NCBI RefSeq assembly: GCF_022513585.1
Contig: NZ_JAKWBF010000025.1
Location: forward strand, 22,270 to 86,269
Length of the DNA stretch: 64,000 bases
Direction: 5' to 3'
From: Gordonia gummivorans
GTDB taxonomy: Bacteria > Actinomycetota > Actinomycetes > Mycobacteriales > Mycobacteriaceae
Below, piece by piece: positions 28,225-39,569 of the stretch. Both the position numbers and the translations under genes were made by a program. How positions within the stretch are numbered: the stretch's first letter is position 1; the number at the start of each line of letters is the position of its first letter. The notes below the pieces were generated by a model. It was not told the origin of the DNA and ran no database searches. It was given only the letters and a program-made list of their open reading frames with translations.

Positions 28225-31200
28225 TCAACTCGTCTGCTCTCCTAGCAGATCTCAAAGCTCAACTAAAGCTGCTCCAAGCCGACTTGAAGCAGCGCGCGGA
28301 GGACCCATTGGACTCTTGGGGCGCTCGGTTGAAGCAAGAGTATGCCGAAGCGTTCGACCGCAAACGCACCGGATGGTCGTGGGTTGACTGGCGAGACAAC
28401 GAGATCGACCTGGCTGCCGTCGCCTGGATCGTTTCCACGACTTTTCTGCGCTTCTGTGAGGACAACGACCTGCTCGTCGGCGCCAAGATAAACGGTCTAC
28501 CGACCCCCGTCGGCTGGATCGCTGGCCCCGGCGACCGGGTTGAGCGGGCCCAAGAGAATCTCACCGCCTACTTCCGTGACAACCCCACCCACAACCGTCG
28601 CCACTGGCTCCAGCAGGGCTTCAGGGTGCTCGCTGCGCAGCCTGCCGGGGCCGCTTTGGTCGATCCCAAGCACAACCCAGTGTGGAAAGCCGAGATCAGC
28701 CCGGAGTCAGCAACCGCTCTCATCAAGTTCTGGCGGCGCACGAAGGACGACACCCTCGTCCACGATTTCACTGACGCCAGCCTGGAGACTCGTTTTCTCG
28801 GCGACCTCTACCAAGACCTCTCCGCGCACGCCAAGAAGACCTACGCACTACTCCAGACCCCGGTGTTCGTGGAGGAGTTCATCCTCGACCAGACGCTGAC
28901 CCCGGCGATTCGAGACTTCAAACTCGAAGAGATCAAACTGATCGACCCCGCCTGTGGGTCGGGCCATTTCCTACTCGGGGCGTTCGAGCGACTCAACCGA
29001 GAGTGGCTCAGAGCGGCGCCTGGGATTGACCCCCGGGAGCGGATCCGTCGTGCGATGAACTCCATTCACGGGGTCGACATCAACCCGTTTGCGGTGGCGA
29101 TCGCACGGTTTCGCCTTACCGTTGCGGGCTTGAAGGCGGCCGGAGAGCGTTCGCTTGTCGGAGTGCCTGCGGCGGGGTTCCGTCTCGCGATAGGCGACTC
29201 GCTTCTCGGTGTCCAAGGTGGCCTTGCTCAATCGTTCGACTTCGATGAAGGGGCAGTCGAGTCGGCTTTCCGCTATGACAACGAGGACATAAACGAGTAC
29301 TTCGGAATTCTTCAGCCAGGCCAGTACCACGTCGTTGTTGGGAACCCGCCCTATATCGCCCCGAAGGACAGAGCCCTCAAGACTATTTACCGGCGCGCGT
29401 ACGTCTCCGCGTTCGGGCAGTACGCGCTCTCAGCACCCTTCATGGAACTACTCTTCCGGCTCGCAATCAAAGGAGAGCAGGGTAGGGGCGCTGGATATGT
29501 TGGGCAGATCACCGCGAACGCCTTTATGAAGCGAGAGTTCGGCAAGAAGCTGATCGAACATGTCTTTGCCGGACACGACATCGGCAACCCTATCGATCTG
29601 ACCTTGGTTATCGATACCTCCCGGGCTTATATCCCAGGTCATGGAACGCCCACGGTGATCATCGTCGGCCGTCGCCGCCGTCCCGTTGCTCAGCAAGTTC
29701 GAGCTGTCTTGGCCATACGAGGCGAGCCAAGGCAGCCCGCGGATCCATCGAAAGGCTTGGTATGGACCGAGATCGTTGAGCATGTCCACGAATCCGAATA
29801 TGAAGGCCAGTACGTCACCGTCACCGCTCTCGACCGCACCAGTCTCACAACTCATCCATGGTCGCTGGGAGGCGGTGGGCTGAATGAACTGAAGGTCCTT
29901 GTCGAGCAAACCGACGGATGCCTAGGCCAGCGAGTTAGCCGAATGGGCATGTTCGGGGACAGCCATGCGGAGGAATACTTCGCGGCTCCCGTCGGAGTGT
30001 TCACCCGATTGGGTGTCGCGAGCACCGAAATAGCTGCCGCCGTTGACGGCGATGCAACTCGCGACTGGACGACCAACGTGATCGGCGAGTTATTCTTCGC
30101 TGGGGGCCCAGCGCCCAAAGTGAAGGCCGACGAGCGATCGCGGCAGGCCCTCTGGAGGTGGAGGACCTCGTTATGGGCAAGGGCGACGTTCTCGGGGCAA
30201 TCGTATCGAGACGCCGGCGTCGATTGGCTTTCCTGGCATCAGGTCAGCGCAACCCGAACTTCGCGCATCCGACTCGTGTTCGCGAAGATCGCGACACACT
30301 TCCACGTAGTGCGGGTGGATACGATGCACATCGAGAAACCTGGCGCGCTCCGAATTGAGTTGCTTGCCGACGCGACCGAAGACCAGCATTTGGAACTACT
30401 TGGCGTGCTGAACTCCTCTACCGCATGCTTTTGGCTCAAGCAGGTTTGCCACAACAAGGGCAACGGTGGTATCGGGGGAGGCATTGGAGATGAGGATTGG
30501 GAGCCCCGCTACGAGTTCACTGGAACCAAACTCGATCAGTTCCCACTGCCAGCCACCCTCCCGCTAGATCGGGGACGCATCATTGATGAGCTGGCACAAG
30601 AACTAGCTGGCAGCACACCAGCGGCGGTGGTGAACGCCTGGCTCGCCAATTCCGCGGCGAGTCTCAGCGATGCTCTCGCAAAGGCGGAAGCCGAGTGGCG
30701 TCGACTGCGTGCGCGGCTGATCTTTGAACAAGAGGAGTTGGACTGGGAGGTCTATCAGCGGTACCGCCTGCTCGATGCCGATCTCACCTACTCCGGCTCT
30801 TCTATCGACGTGATCGCGTTGGGACAAAGGGCATTCGAGGTTACCCTTGCCCGGCGAGTCGACGAGTATCAAGAGGAAACTGCGTGGTTCGAGCGTCATG
30901 ACTCGACCCCGCTCACCGAGCTGCCCACCTCTTGGCCGGACGACTACAGAGTCCTCGTCGAGCGCCGCCTTGAAATTGCAGAATCCGACGACGCCATCCG
31001 ACTGTTGGAGAAACCGGAGTTCAAGCGTCGCTGGGCGACTACTCCTTGGGGAGTTCAACAGGTGGACGCACTGCGAGACGCCGTCCTCGACCGCCTTGAG
31101 GACCCCGCGCTCTGGCGGGACTCGCAAGGTCCAATCACGAGGTCGGTCGCCGAGCTCGCTGACCTGCTCCGTACGGATACCTCACTTAAGGAACTCGGCC

Positions 31201-31817
31201 GCGCACTCACCGGAATAGCTGAGCCAGACCTTGGGGCAGTAATCGCAGGTTTGATTCCAGACGAATCGGTGCCCTTTCTGGCTGCCTATCGCTACAAACC
31301 GACAGGCATTGAGAAGTACCGGGAATGGCAGGAAGTTTGGGAGTTGCAGCGTCGCGAGGACGCTGGAGAGAAGCTCTCCATCTCGGTACCGTCCAAATAC
31401 GGCCGTGGTGACTACACAAAGACGAGCTATTGGCTAGCAAGGGGCAAATTCGATATCCCCAAGGAACGTTTCATCGCGTATCCCGGCATTGCCCGCGAAG
31501 GCGACCCGACGCCGGTCCTGGGTTGGGCGGGTTGGTCCCATCGCGACCAGGCACTAGCCCTCGCCCGCGAGATTCCTACCCTACAAGCACTCGGTGCGGA
31601 AGACGACGCCCTGATTCCTCTCGTCGCCGGCCTAGTGGAATTGGAGCCCTGGCTAGCGCAGTGGCACTCAGACGACGAGCCGCAATTTGGCACAAGCCCG
31701 GCTACAGTCATCTCTGGCGTGATCGACCAGTATCTTGCCCGTATGGAGAAGACGCGCGACCAGGTGACAGCGTGGACGCCTCCAGCCTCAACGCGGGGAC
31801 GGAGGGCGTCGCGATGA
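28221..31817 (+). CDS. pglX: BREX type 2 DNA adenine methyltransferase PglX
   Basis: A 1198-residue DNA methyltransferase, the modification enzyme of BREX. SAM-binding motif I is DPACGSGHF at about 242-250 and catalytic motif IV is NPPY near 375, the class that methylates the exocyclic amino group of adenine. A long C-terminal part (about 450-1198) probably holds target recognition and the BREX-specific region. In BREX the enzyme marks host DNA and is also needed for phage exclusion; the recognition site cannot be inferred. It starts at a GTG overlapping the pglW stop (GTGA), so translation is coupled. The length fits BREX-2 PglX. No frameshift or homopolymer phase switch is visible. Confidence 0.92.
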   Translation: MINSSALLADLKAQLKLLQADLKQRAEDPLDSWGARLKQEYAEAFDRKRTGWSWVDWRDNEIDLAAVAWIVSTTFLRFCEDNDLLVGAKINGLPTPVGWIAGPGDRVERAQENLTAYFRDNPTHNRRHWLQQGFRVLAAQPAGAALVDPKHNPVWKAEISPESATALIKFWRRTKDDTLVHDFTDASLETRFLGDLYQDLSAHAKKTYALLQTPVFVEEFILDQTLTPAIRDFKLEEIKLIDPACGSGHFLLGAFERLNREWLRAAPGIDPRERIRRAMNSIHGVDINPFAVAIARFRLTVAGLKAAGERSLVGVPAAGFRLAIGDSLLGVQGGLAQSFDFDEGAVESAFRYDNEDINEYFGILQPGQYHVVVGNPPYIAPKDRALKTIYRRAYVSAFGQYALSAPFMELLFRLAIKGEQGRGAGYVGQITANAFMKREFGKKLIEHVFAGHDIGNPIDLTLVIDTSRAYIPGHGTPTVIIVGRRRRPVAQQVRAVLAIRGEPRQPADPSKGLVWTEIVEHVHESEYEGQYVTVTALDRTSLTTHPWSLGGGGLNELKVLVEQTDGCLGQRVSRMGMFGDSHAEEYFAAPVGVFTRLGVASTEIAAAVDGDATRDWTTNVIGELFFAGGPAPKVKADERSRQALWRWRTSLWARATFSGQSYRDAGVDWLSWHQVSATRTSRIRLVFAKIATHFHVVRVDTMHIEKPGALRIELLADATEDQHLELLGVLNSSTACFWLKQVCHNKGNGGIGGGIGDEDWEPRYEFTGTKLDQFPLPATLPLDRGRIIDELAQELAGSTPAAVVNAWLANSAASLSDALAKAEAEWRRLRARLIFEQEELDWEVYQRYRLLDADLTYSGSSIDVIALGQRAFEVTLARRVDEYQEETAWFERHDSTPLTELPTSWPDDYRVLVERRLEIAESDDAIRLLEKPEFKRRWATTPWGVQQVDALRDAVLDRLEDPALWRDSQGPITRSVAELADLLRTDTSLKELGRALTGIAEPDLGAVIAGLIPDESVPFLAAYRYKPTGIEKYREWQEVWELQRREDAGEKLSISVPSKYGRGDYTKTSYWLARGKFDIPKERFIAYPGIAREGDPTPVLGWAGWSHRDQALALAREIPTLQALGAEDDALIPLVAGLVELEPWLAQWHSDDEPQFGTSPATVISGVIDQYLARMEKTRDQVTAWTPPASTRGRRASR

Positions 31818-34800
31818 CCGACCTATCTTTGCCATTGCGCGAAGCGATCGACATTCCGCTAGCAGTCCATGACGACGACTTCGTCCTCCAGATTCACCGG
31901 GCGCAAGAGGCCGCGAGTCAAACGCTCGCTGACTATGTGGTCACCGAGTCGATCGCGGCGTCGTTCGAGAAGGGTCTCAGACTGGTCGAGGCCACCCTGT
32001 CGAGCGGTTCGTCCAAGGGCGCGTTCATCCATGGGTCCTTCGGCTCCGGTAAGTCGCACTACATGGCTGTCATGCACCTCCTACTTGCTGGCAACCCTCA
32101 GGCCAGAGCACTCACTGGACTCCAGGAACAGGTTGCCAAGCACGAGGGATTGCTCAACCGCAAGCTCCTCGCCATCGACTACCACCTCATCGGGGCCGAC
32201 TCCTTCGAGTCAGCCCTCTTCGGTGGCTATCTCGCCACCATGAAGCGCCGCCATCCGGATGCGCCCGTTCCGGTCCTGCATCGCTCGGACTCCCTGTTCG
32301 AGAACGCTGACCGATTGCGTGCCCAGCTTGGAGACGAGCAATTCTTCGGCCAGTTCGAGGCGAGTGGCTCGGGTTCGTCTGGCTGGGGCACGTTCGCTGC
32401 GGCGTTGACTCCTGAGTTGTATGACACTGCCCGAAGCAAACCGGCAGCAGACGCGGAAAGGCAGCGTGTAGTCGCCGATCTCGTTCGCGCTTATTTCCCG
32501 GCCTTCGAGAACACCGGCACTTGGTTGGACATGACCGACGGTCTCCAAGCGATGACCGAGCACGCCAAGGGCCTCGGATACGACGGGGTCGTCCTTTTCC
32601 TCGACGAGCTTGTTCTATGGCTGGCAAACCACCTGCGCGACACCGCCTTCATCCAGACTGAGACCTCAAAGGTCGCCAAGCTCGTAGAGACAGGTATCGG
32701 AGCACTGCCGATCCCGCTGGTGTCTTTCGTGGCTCGTCAGCGCAACCTCAAGGACTTTCTGGGCGGCGGCGCTGTCGGCGCGGAACAGGTCGCACTGGAC
32801 GACTCCTTCCAGTGGTGGGAGGGCCGATTCGACAAGATCACGCTGGCTGCAGCGAACCTTCCCCAGATCGTCAATAAACGACTGCTTGAGCCGACCAGTG
32901 AGGCAGGGCGAGATGCGATTGCTGCGGCTGTGGCCCGCGTGCGTGCGAATCCAGTTGCATTCAAACACTTACTCACCGACGAAACTGGCTCCGCCGCAGT
33001 CGATTTCGAGCAGGTCTACCCGTTCTCACCCGCTCTCGTGGACGCGATGATCGCCCTCTCATCGATCATGCAGCGCGAACGCACTGCGTTGAAGATCATG
33101 AGCGAGTTGCTGGCGCGAGGTCGAGACGAGTTGACCGTCGGTGACGTCATCCCCGTCGGTGACCTATTCGATGTGGTCGTGCTTGGCGACGCTGAGCCGC
33201 TGACCGACGACATGAAGAAATTGTTCCGTGTAGCGCGCACCTTCTACACCCGAAAAATGCGCCCGTACCTCCTAAACCGCCACAGCCTCACCGAGCAGGA
33301 AACGAAAGGACTGGCGCGTGACCACTCCTTCCGGCGCGACGACCGGCTCGCCAAGACCCTCCTCGTCGCTGCCATTGCCCCGGGCGCAGCCTCACTGAAA
33401 GACCTCACCGCATCCAAGCTTGCAGCGCTCAACTTCGGCACGGTGGTCTCGATGATTCCAGGTCAGGAAGCAGTCCAAGTTGTCGGCATCGCACGCGAGT
33501 GGAGAGGGGAGTTCGGTGAGATCACCGTCGGTCCTCAGACCGGTGATCCGGTCATCACTTTGCAGCTATCAGGAGTCGACTACGACTCTGTCCTCGTACA
33601 TGTCCAGAACGAGGACACCCACGAGAACCGGCGCGGCCTACTGCGGCGCCTGATCGCCCAGCACATTGGTGCGTCTCTCACGGGCACGCTGGGGAGCGAG
33701 TATTCGCTGACGCATGTATGGCGTGGTCAGAAGCGAGAGGTGGATGTCGTCTTCGGCAACGTTCGAGACTCGCGGGCTATCCCCGACACTGCACTTACAG
33801 CGACTGACGGACGCTGGAAGCTAGTCGTCGACTTCCCATTCGATGATGCCGGCCACCCACCGTCCGACGATGTGCTCCGCCTCGTGCAGCTCAAGCAGGA
33901 CCGATTGGAGAGCGATACGATCGCGTGGCTGCCGCACTTCTTGACCGCCTCCCGGATGGAAGACATCGGCAAGCTCGTCGTCCTCGACTACCTGCTGACC
34001 GGCGCACGGTTCGATCAGTATTCGACTCCCTTGCCTGTTAATGATCGAGAACCTGCACGCAGGCAGCTCAGCAATCAACGAGACTCCCTATGTGACCAGA
34101 TCGTGCTCGCCTTACGTCAGGCCTACGGCATTGACGCTGCAACCGACGACCATCTCGGCGAGCGGGTGCCGGAGGGGAACACGTTCGTCACACTTGCGCG
34201 CGATTACGACCCACGGAAGCCTTCTTCACCCTCCTTCACCGATGCGGTCGTAGCCGTCCTCGGTGGCGGTCTCGATGCGCGCTTCCCGACGCATCCCGAT
34301 ATCGACCGTGGAACTGATGAAGTCCGCAAGCCTGAGTTTGCGGCCGTGCTGAACCTAGCGCGTGAGGCGATGACTAAAGGTGGACGGATCGACACCGTCG
34401 AAAGGGCCACCGCGAACAAGGTGCGAAGGGTGATCGATGCCTACGGTGTCGGCACTTTGAGCGAAGTCACTTACGTTCTGGACACCGTGCACTTCGCATG
34501 GCATGACGCCTTCACGAAAGCACTCGCCAGCGGGGATTCGACAGTCAGCACACTCCGAGGTGCGATCGCCAACACTGGCATGACCGCCGACGCCCAGGAT
34601 CTGTTGATCCTGGCATGGGTAGCACTGACCGACCGGCAGTTGCTCCACCATGGATCTCCAGCAGGCTCGCCCGGCATCGGCGGATTGGCCAACGACATAA
34701 CTCTCCAGGAGCCCGTCCTCCCGAACCAGGCCGACTGGACCAAAGCCCTAGGCCGGGTCAAAGCGATCTTCGGAATTGGGGCTAGTGAGCACCACCTCTC

Positions 34801-35599
34801 CAGCAGCGCCGTGCAGCGAATTGGGGACGAGTTGGCAGCGAAGGTAAGCGTCCTCAATCGGGCCGCATCGGATCTGGTCGCGGCCCTTGAAGCGCACAGC
34901 GATGTGCTCAGGCTGGGGGATGTGAGTCCGCGACTTGGTACGGCCCGCCGCGCTCGGGATCTGCTTGATAAATTGCACGACGCAGCTGACCATGTGGACC
35001 GGATTCAGGTGATCGCCGAATTCGATCTTCCGGAGGAACTGCCACCCCTTGCTCGGTCGCTCGCGTCCGCAGCAGAGGTTTCGGCGGCGCTTCAGGGAGC
35101 GAACTGGCAACTAATCAATCAGCTTCCCGATCTGTCAGGCGAACGTGCCGACGCCGCACTCACCGCGTTGCGAAATGCCGCTGACGCCGATCAGATGCAT
35201 GTCGACCTCGCCCCAGCGCTTACCGAGGCAGCCAAAGAGGTCACCGAACTTCTCGTTGAGCGGCGCCGTAAGGAGACCCCGGGCGACGGTGATTCCGAAC
35301 AGGAACAGGAACGTGCACGCCGTGATCAAGAGGACCAACGCCGACGTGAACAGGAGGACGAGCTCAAGCGGCGTGAGCAGGAGGCTGCCGACCGCGAGCA
35401 GCGTCTGCGCGAACAGGAAGAGGAGTTCCGCCGTCAGCAAGAAGAGGCGCAACGCGAGGCTGAGGCTCGGGCCAGCCAAGAGCACACTGTCGACGTTGAG
35501 GGCGTCGCGCAGCTTGAGAATCTTCTCCAGGATCTGGCAGCGGAGCTCCGCCGGCCGGTCGAGGGCAAGAAGTTAAGGGTCGACTGGCGATGGTTCTAA
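31814..35599 (+). CDS. pglY: BREX type 2 ATPase PglY (BrxC-like)
   Basis: A 1261-residue P-loop ATPase, the BREX-2 equivalent of BrxC. Walker A is [11 protein letters not shown] at about 73-83, and [12 protein letters not shown] near 260 fits Walker B. The C-terminus (about 1145-1230) is a strongly charged coiled coil rich in Glu, Gln and Arg (repeated RREQE units), ending in a short domain DWRWF. It is essential for the system in studied Pgl/BREX examples; the exact step is not known. ATG 31814 overlaps the pglX stop as ATGA and is preferred to the longer open frame reaching back to 31430 inside pglX. Confidence 0.9.
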   Translation: MTDLSLPLREAIDIPLAVHDDDFVLQIHRAQEAASQTLADYVVTESIAASFEKGLRLVEATLSSGSSKGAFIHGSFGSGKSHYMAVMHLLLAGNPQARALTGLQEQVAKHEGLLNRKLLAIDYHLIGADSFESALFGGYLATMKRRHPDAPVPVLHRSDSLFENADRLRAQLGDEQFFGQFEASGSGSSGWGTFAAALTPELYDTARSKPAADAERQRVVADLVRAYFPAFENTGTWLDMTDGLQAMTEHAKGLGYDGVVLFLDELVLWLANHLRDTAFIQTETSKVAKLVETGIGALPIPLVSFVARQRNLKDFLGGGAVGAEQVALDDSFQWWEGRFDKITLAAANLPQIVNKRLLEPTSEAGRDAIAAAVARVRANPVAFKHLLTDETGSAAVDFEQVYPFSPALVDAMIALSSIMQRERTALKIMSELLARGRDELTVGDVIPVGDLFDVVVLGDAEPLTDDMKKLFRVARTFYTRKMRPYLLNRHSLTEQETKGLARDHSFRRDDRLAKTLLVAAIAPGAASLKDLTASKLAALNFGTVVSMIPGQEAVQVVGIAREWRGEFGEITVGPQTGDPVITLQLSGVDYDSVLVHVQNEDTHENRRGLLRRLIAQHIGASLTGTLGSEYSLTHVWRGQKREVDVVFGNVRDSRAIPDTALTATDGRWKLVVDFPFDDAGHPPSDDVLRLVQLKQDRLESDTIAWLPHFLTASRMEDIGKLVVLDYLLTGARFDQYSTPLPVNDREPARRQLSNQRDSLCDQIVLALRQAYGIDAATDDHLGERVPEGNTFVTLARDYDPRKPSSPSFTDAVVAVLGGGLDARFPTHPDIDRGTDEVRKPEFAAVLNLAREAMTKGGRIDTVERATANKVRRVIDAYGVGTLSEVTYVLDTVHFAWHDAFTKALASGDSTVSTLRGAIANTGMTADAQDLLILAWVALTDRQLLHHGSPAGSPGIGGLANDITLQEPVLPNQADWTKALGRVKAIFGIGASEHHLSSSAVQRIGDELAAKVSVLNRAASDLVAALEAHSDVLRLGDVSPRLGTARRARDLLDKLHDAADHVDRIQVIAEFDLPEELPPLARSLASAAEVSAALQGANWQLINQLPDLSGERADAALTALRNAADADQMHVDLAPALTEAAKEVTELLVERRRKETPGDGDSEQEQERARRDQEDQRRREQEDELKRREQEAADREQRLREQEEEFRRQQEEAQREAEARASQEHTVDVEGVAQLENLLQDLAAELRRPVEGKKLRVDWRWF

Positions 35600-38235
35600 A
35601 TGGGCAGCTTCGCACCGTCAGCGTCTCCCCGGCGATGGTGCAGCAACGTGCAGCGGACCTAATCAAGTCCGACGCCCAGGTTCTCCTGCTGCGTGCTCGT
35701 CCCGAGTGGAACCGCGGAGACGTCAAGGTAGGCGACGCAGTCGTCCGAGTCCTGCCCGGCGTCTCACAGCTTGCCATTCTCGACATCCTTACCTCGCTCG
35801 CAAACAACGAACAAGCAATCGTCCTGACCGACCGACCAGCGGAGGACCTGGGCGACGCCGTACTATCTCGTGCCTACAAGCACGGGGTTGAACTACCAGA
35901 CGAGTGGCAGGCCGTACCTCGACTCTTCCCCGGCGCTATCGAGGTAGGGCGCGATCTGCGACGTCTGGACTGGGCTGCAACAGCATTGCTTGATCATCAG
36001 CCGCCAGGCGGATGGCCGCGATCGGTTGAACCTGCGCTCACCGCTCATCACGCTGTCGGTTCGCTTCTCGCACGTGTACTCGGACTTGAGGCTGACGCTC
36101 AGCTCGACGGCGTCGTTCTCCTAACGGCTCTGGGGAGACGCAACGTGCGTGCTGCTTGGGTCGCGGTTGATCCGCAGTTGAGGCGCCACCTGATCGATTG
36201 GGTCAGAACCGAATTGGGCGACCCGGCCGCGCTTGCCTTGCAAATTGCTCAGCGCAACGAGCATGTCACCCCGCTTGCCGTTGGCCTTGCCATGGATGTC
36301 TTGTGGCCCGAGAACGGCGCTCCGCCCACGGAGACACAGGTTGCCGCGCGGGTGCGGGTCGAGAGCTTCGTCGACGGAAAAGCAGTGCCTGTCGATGGTG
36401 CGAAAGCCCTTGCAAGACTTGTTAAGGCAGCAGTGGTGCGCCTGGAGGTCGACGACGCTCCTGAGTTGGGTATCGCGCTACAGCAAGCAGAAGCACTGCT
36501 CAGTGACCTCCACTGGCCCGAAGGAGCCGAGCGGTCTGCAGTACTTCGTCCCGGGTATCTGGCTCGCGTTCGTTCTCTTGCGGCTGCGCTGACATCCGGT
36601 GACGAAGTCGAGGAGGCCCTGGTTCGCGTCCTTGAGCATCGTGACGCTGGTGTCTCGCAGGCCCCAACGATGGCTGTGCGCCTGCATCGCTGGCTTTCGA
36701 CCGCCGAGGATGCGTCGACGTCTCTCGGCGACGACCTCCAACGGCAGATGAACGACGGTGCGTGGGTCGACGCCGCCGTCGGGGCGGTGTGGCATGGCTC
36801 CACCGAACCACTCGTCGCCGAGGCATACGAACGGCTCCTCGACAAAGTTCGCGTTCGCCGAAAGCAGCGTGACAGTGTGGCGGCCTCGAGACTGGAACAA
36901 GTCAACGTTGCAGGCGCCCAGGCGATTGGCGTGGAGCGATTGTTGGCCGATGTCGTCGATCCTTGGCGCCGACGAGGTGGTGCTCTGCTCGTCGTGTTGG
37001 ACGGGATGAGCAGCGCGATAGCTACAGCACTAGCTTCCGAGGCTGCCCGACTGGGCCTCGTGGAGTGGGTTCCTTCGTCTACGCACGCACGGCAGTCGGT
37101 TGTCGCGGCATTGCCGTCGCTGACCAACATCTCTCGCACGTCGCTGTTCTGTGGTGAGGTCCGTTCAGGGACAGGAGTGGACGAGAAGCGGGGGCTGGCC
37201 GCGGCGTTCCCCGGCGCCAAGCTCTTCCATAAGAATGACCTGCGATCAGAAGCTGGTGCTTCTCTACCTGCCGATGTGATGGGCTCGATCCAGGGTGACA
37301 CCGTTCCCGTCGTCGGTGTGGTGATCAACGCCATCGACGACGCGACCCACAAGAATGACCTGTCAGCATGGGATTGGAACCTGCGTTCGCTCGATCCACT
37401 GCGGGCACTCTTGGACGCCGCGATCTCCGCTCGGCGCACGGTCATCCTGACCTCGGATCATGGCCACGTGGTTGAGCGCGGCACGGAGGCACTGAGCCTC
37501 GCGGGTGCTGATTCACGATGGCGACCGATCTCGACGGGTGGGCCTGGCGACGGCGAAGTGCTCGTCTCTGGCCCACGAGTAGTCGCACCCGGCGAGGAAG
37601 CGGTGCTGCTCTGGCGCGACGATGCGCATTACGGGCCCCGACATGCGGGCTATCACGGTGGTGCCAGTCTTGCGGAGCTAACGATCCCAGTACTGGTGTT
37701 CCAAGCTGCCACGGTGGCTACTGGGGCTGCTGGATGGGAGCAGGCCGCACCGCAGGTCCCCTTGTGGTGGAACGACCCGATCGGTCGCGAGCCCTCTACC
37801 GATGTCTCAGCAAAGACCGCCAGGCAGCCCAATAAGGCGAAGAGAAAGCCCACAGTACCGAGCCAGGGCGACGGATTGTTTGAGCTCGACGATGTGCCTA
37901 CACATCCCAAGACTCCAGCCGGACTGGTCGAAGCAGTACTTGCCTCGACGACGTACGCAAAGCAAAAGCGCATGGCAGGCCGGCGGGCTCTCGATGGCAA
38001 GACCACAGAGTCGGTTCTGCGCGCGCTCCGCGACCGCGGCGGTCGGGCTCACCAAGATACGGTTGCCGCTGCCGCTGGCATCCCCACCGTCGAGGTTGGA
38101 CAAGTCTTTGCGGCGCTTCGTCGGCTGCTCAACGTCGATGGCTACGGCGTCATAGAGCTCGACACCGACGGCGTCACACTACGGCTCGACGAACGTCTCC
38201 TCCGCGAACAGTTTGAGGTCGGAGACGCGAAATGA
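35590..38235 (+). CDS. pglZ: BREX type 2 phosphatase-like protein PglZ
   Basis: An 881-residue protein carrying the PglZ domain, an alkaline-phosphatase-superfamily fold and the hallmark of all BREX systems. The metal-binding [11 protein letters not shown] strand near 467 and the ILTSDHGHV motif near 620 supply the conserved Asp and Asp-His residues. The N-terminal 400 residues are helical and unassigned. The C-terminal 80 resemble a winged-helix segment ([20 protein letters not shown]). The gene overlaps the end of pglY by 10 bases and is itself overlapped by brxD. Known BREX-1 PglZ proteins are metal-dependent hydrolases; the physiological substrate here is unknown. Confidence 0.92.
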   Translation: MVLNGQLRTVSVSPAMVQQRAADLIKSDAQVLLLRARPEWNRGDVKVGDAVVRVLPGVSQLAILDILTSLANNEQAIVLTDRPAEDLGDAVLSRAYKHGVELPDEWQAVPRLFPGAIEVGRDLRRLDWAATALLDHQPPGGWPRSVEPALTAHHAVGSLLARVLGLEADAQLDGVVLLTALGRRNVRAAWVAVDPQLRRHLIDWVRTELGDPAALALQIAQRNEHVTPLAVGLAMDVLWPENGAPPTETQVAARVRVESFVDGKAVPVDGAKALARLVKAAVVRLEVDDAPELGIALQQAEALLSDLHWPEGAERSAVLRPGYLARVRSLAAALTSGDEVEEALVRVLEHRDAGVSQAPTMAVRLHRWLSTAEDASTSLGDDLQRQMNDGAWVDAAVGAVWHGSTEPLVAEAYERLLDKVRVRRKQRDSVAASRLEQVNVAGAQAIGVERLLADVVDPWRRRGGALLVVLDGMSSAIATALASEAARLGLVEWVPSSTHARQSVVAALPSLTNISRTSLFCGEVRSGTGVDEKRGLAAAFPGAKLFHKNDLRSEAGASLPADVMGSIQGDTVPVVGVVINAIDDATHKNDLSAWDWNLRSLDPLRALLDAAISARRTVILTSDHGHVVERGTEALSLAGADSRWRPISTGGPGDGEVLVSGPRVVAPGEEAVLLWRDDAHYGPRHAGYHGGASLAELTIPVLVFQAATVATGAAGWEQAAPQVPLWWNDPIGREPSTDVSAKTARQPNKAKRKPTVPSQGDGLFELDDVPTHPKTPAGLVEAVLASTTYAKQKRMAGRRALDGKTTESVLRALRDRGGRAHQDTVAAAAGIPTVEVGQVFAALRRLLNVDGYGVIELDTDGVTLRLDERLLREQFEVGDAK

Positions 38236-39566
38236 CCGAGATTTCGGGCATTAGCCCTCGCCGCCGTAAAGACATCATCGACGCACTGCGGCGCGGCACG
38301 GTGCCACAGCAGGGATTGGATGTCCTCGCCGTTGGCTTGTCGGGTTTCGAAGACGCCGTTGATGAAGAGCTGCGAACTGTCTCTGATGGCGGCGCGGTGT
38401 TCAAGGCAGTTCGTGGCGAGTACGGGTCTGGTAAGACGTTCTTCTCTCGTTGGCTCACTGAGCGAGCCAAACGAGCAGGGTTCGCGACCACCGAAGTGCA
38501 GATCAGCGAGACAGAAACACCCCTCCACAAGCTGGAGACTGTCTACCGACGGATCACCGAGAATCTTTCGACGTCGACCACCCAATCAGGCGCGCTTCGT
38601 GACGTCGTCGACGGGTGGTTCTACATCCTCGATCACGACGCCAAGGACCAAGCTGCGCCCAGTGAAGGTACTCAAGACACACTCGATTTGCTGCAACGTC
38701 GCCTGTCGGGTGTCTCGAAGGAAGCGCCAGCATTTTCCGCCGTCCTTCGGCAATACCGTCTCGCGCAGGCGTCAGGTGACTCGGCGGAAGCGGATGGGCT
38801 GCTGGCGTGGCTCGGCGGCCAGCCCCATGTAGCAGCGTCGGTAAAGCGCGCGGCCGGCGTTCGTGGCGACCTCGACCACTTTGGGGCGCTTGGCTTTCTC
38901 CAGGGCTTACTCACTGTGCTCCGCGATTCGGACTACGCCGGACTCATAGTCGTCTTCGATGAGGTCGAGACGTTGCAGCGCATGAGAAGCGACGTCCGAG
39001 AGAGATCGCTGAATGCCCTTCGCCAGCTCATGGACGAGATCGACGGCGGTCGATTCCCAGGGCTGTACCTGCTCCTTACCGGGACGCCTGCGTTCTTCGA
39101 CGGTCAGCAAGGCATTCAGCGTCTACCTCCGCTGGCCCAACGCCTTCAGACCGACTTCACCACGGACGCACACTTCGACAACCCTCGGGCGACGCAGATA
39201 CGTCTGACCGGCTTCACGCCCGAGTCGCTCCTGGAGGTGGGCAGCCGTGTTCGCGATATCTACGCCTCCGGGGCCAAAGACTCAGAGCGAGTGAGGAGCA
39301 TTGTCGACGACGACTACTTGCGGGACCTCGCAGTCGCGGTCGGCGGCGAGTTGGGGGGTCGCACGGGAGTTGCGCCGCGGCTGTTCCTCAAGAAACTGGT
39401 CTCCGATGTCCTTGATCGCGTCGATCTATTCGAGGACTTCAACCCGCGCCGTGACTACCACCTCACCGTGAGCACCGACGAGCTGACTCCGGCGGAGCGA
39501 GAGGCGCACGCCCGGAGCAACCGGCCGCCAGCCGGGAGCGTCGACGAGATCGAGTTGGACGTCTAG
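38232..39566 (+). CDS. brxD: BREX ATP-binding protein BrxD
   Basis: A 444-residue P-loop ATPase typical of BREX type 2 (DUF2791 family). The N-terminus begins with a family-like ISPRRRKDIIDALRRGTVP segment. Walker A is GEYGSGKTFF near 62-71 and Walker B GLIVVFDEVE near 237-246. A sensor-like LLLTGTPAFF strand lies near 278. The gene starts within the pglZ stop as ATGA, so translation is probably coupled. Its role in BREX is not resolved; it is generally paired with brxHI, as here, where the helicase starts 3 bases after its stop. Confidence 0.9.
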   Translation: MTEISGISPRRRKDIIDALRRGTVPQQGLDVLAVGLSGFEDAVDEELRTVSDGGAVFKAVRGEYGSGKTFFSRWLTERAKRAGFATTEVQISETETPLHKLETVYRRITENLSTSTTQSGALRDVVDGWFYILDHDAKDQAAPSEGTQDTLDLLQRRLSGVSKEAPAFSAVLRQYRLAQASGDSAEADGLLAWLGGQPHVAASVKRAAGVRGDLDHFGALGFLQGLLTVLRDSDYAGLIVVFDEVETLQRMRSDVRERSLNALRQLMDEIDGGRFPGLYLLLTGTPAFFDGQQGIQRLPPLAQRLQTDFTTDAHFDNPRATQIRLTGFTPESLLEVGSRVRDIYASGAKDSERVRSIVDDDYLRDLAVAVGGELGGRTGVAPRLFLKKLVSDVLDRVDLFEDFNPRRDYHLTVSTDELTPAEREAHARSNRPPAGSVDEIELDV

Positions 39567-39569
39567 CCG

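Noticed and set aside
31430..31813. N-terminal extension of PglY into pglX
   Set aside because: The ATGA overlap at 31814 and conserved family start ([15 protein letters not shown]) mark the true beginning.
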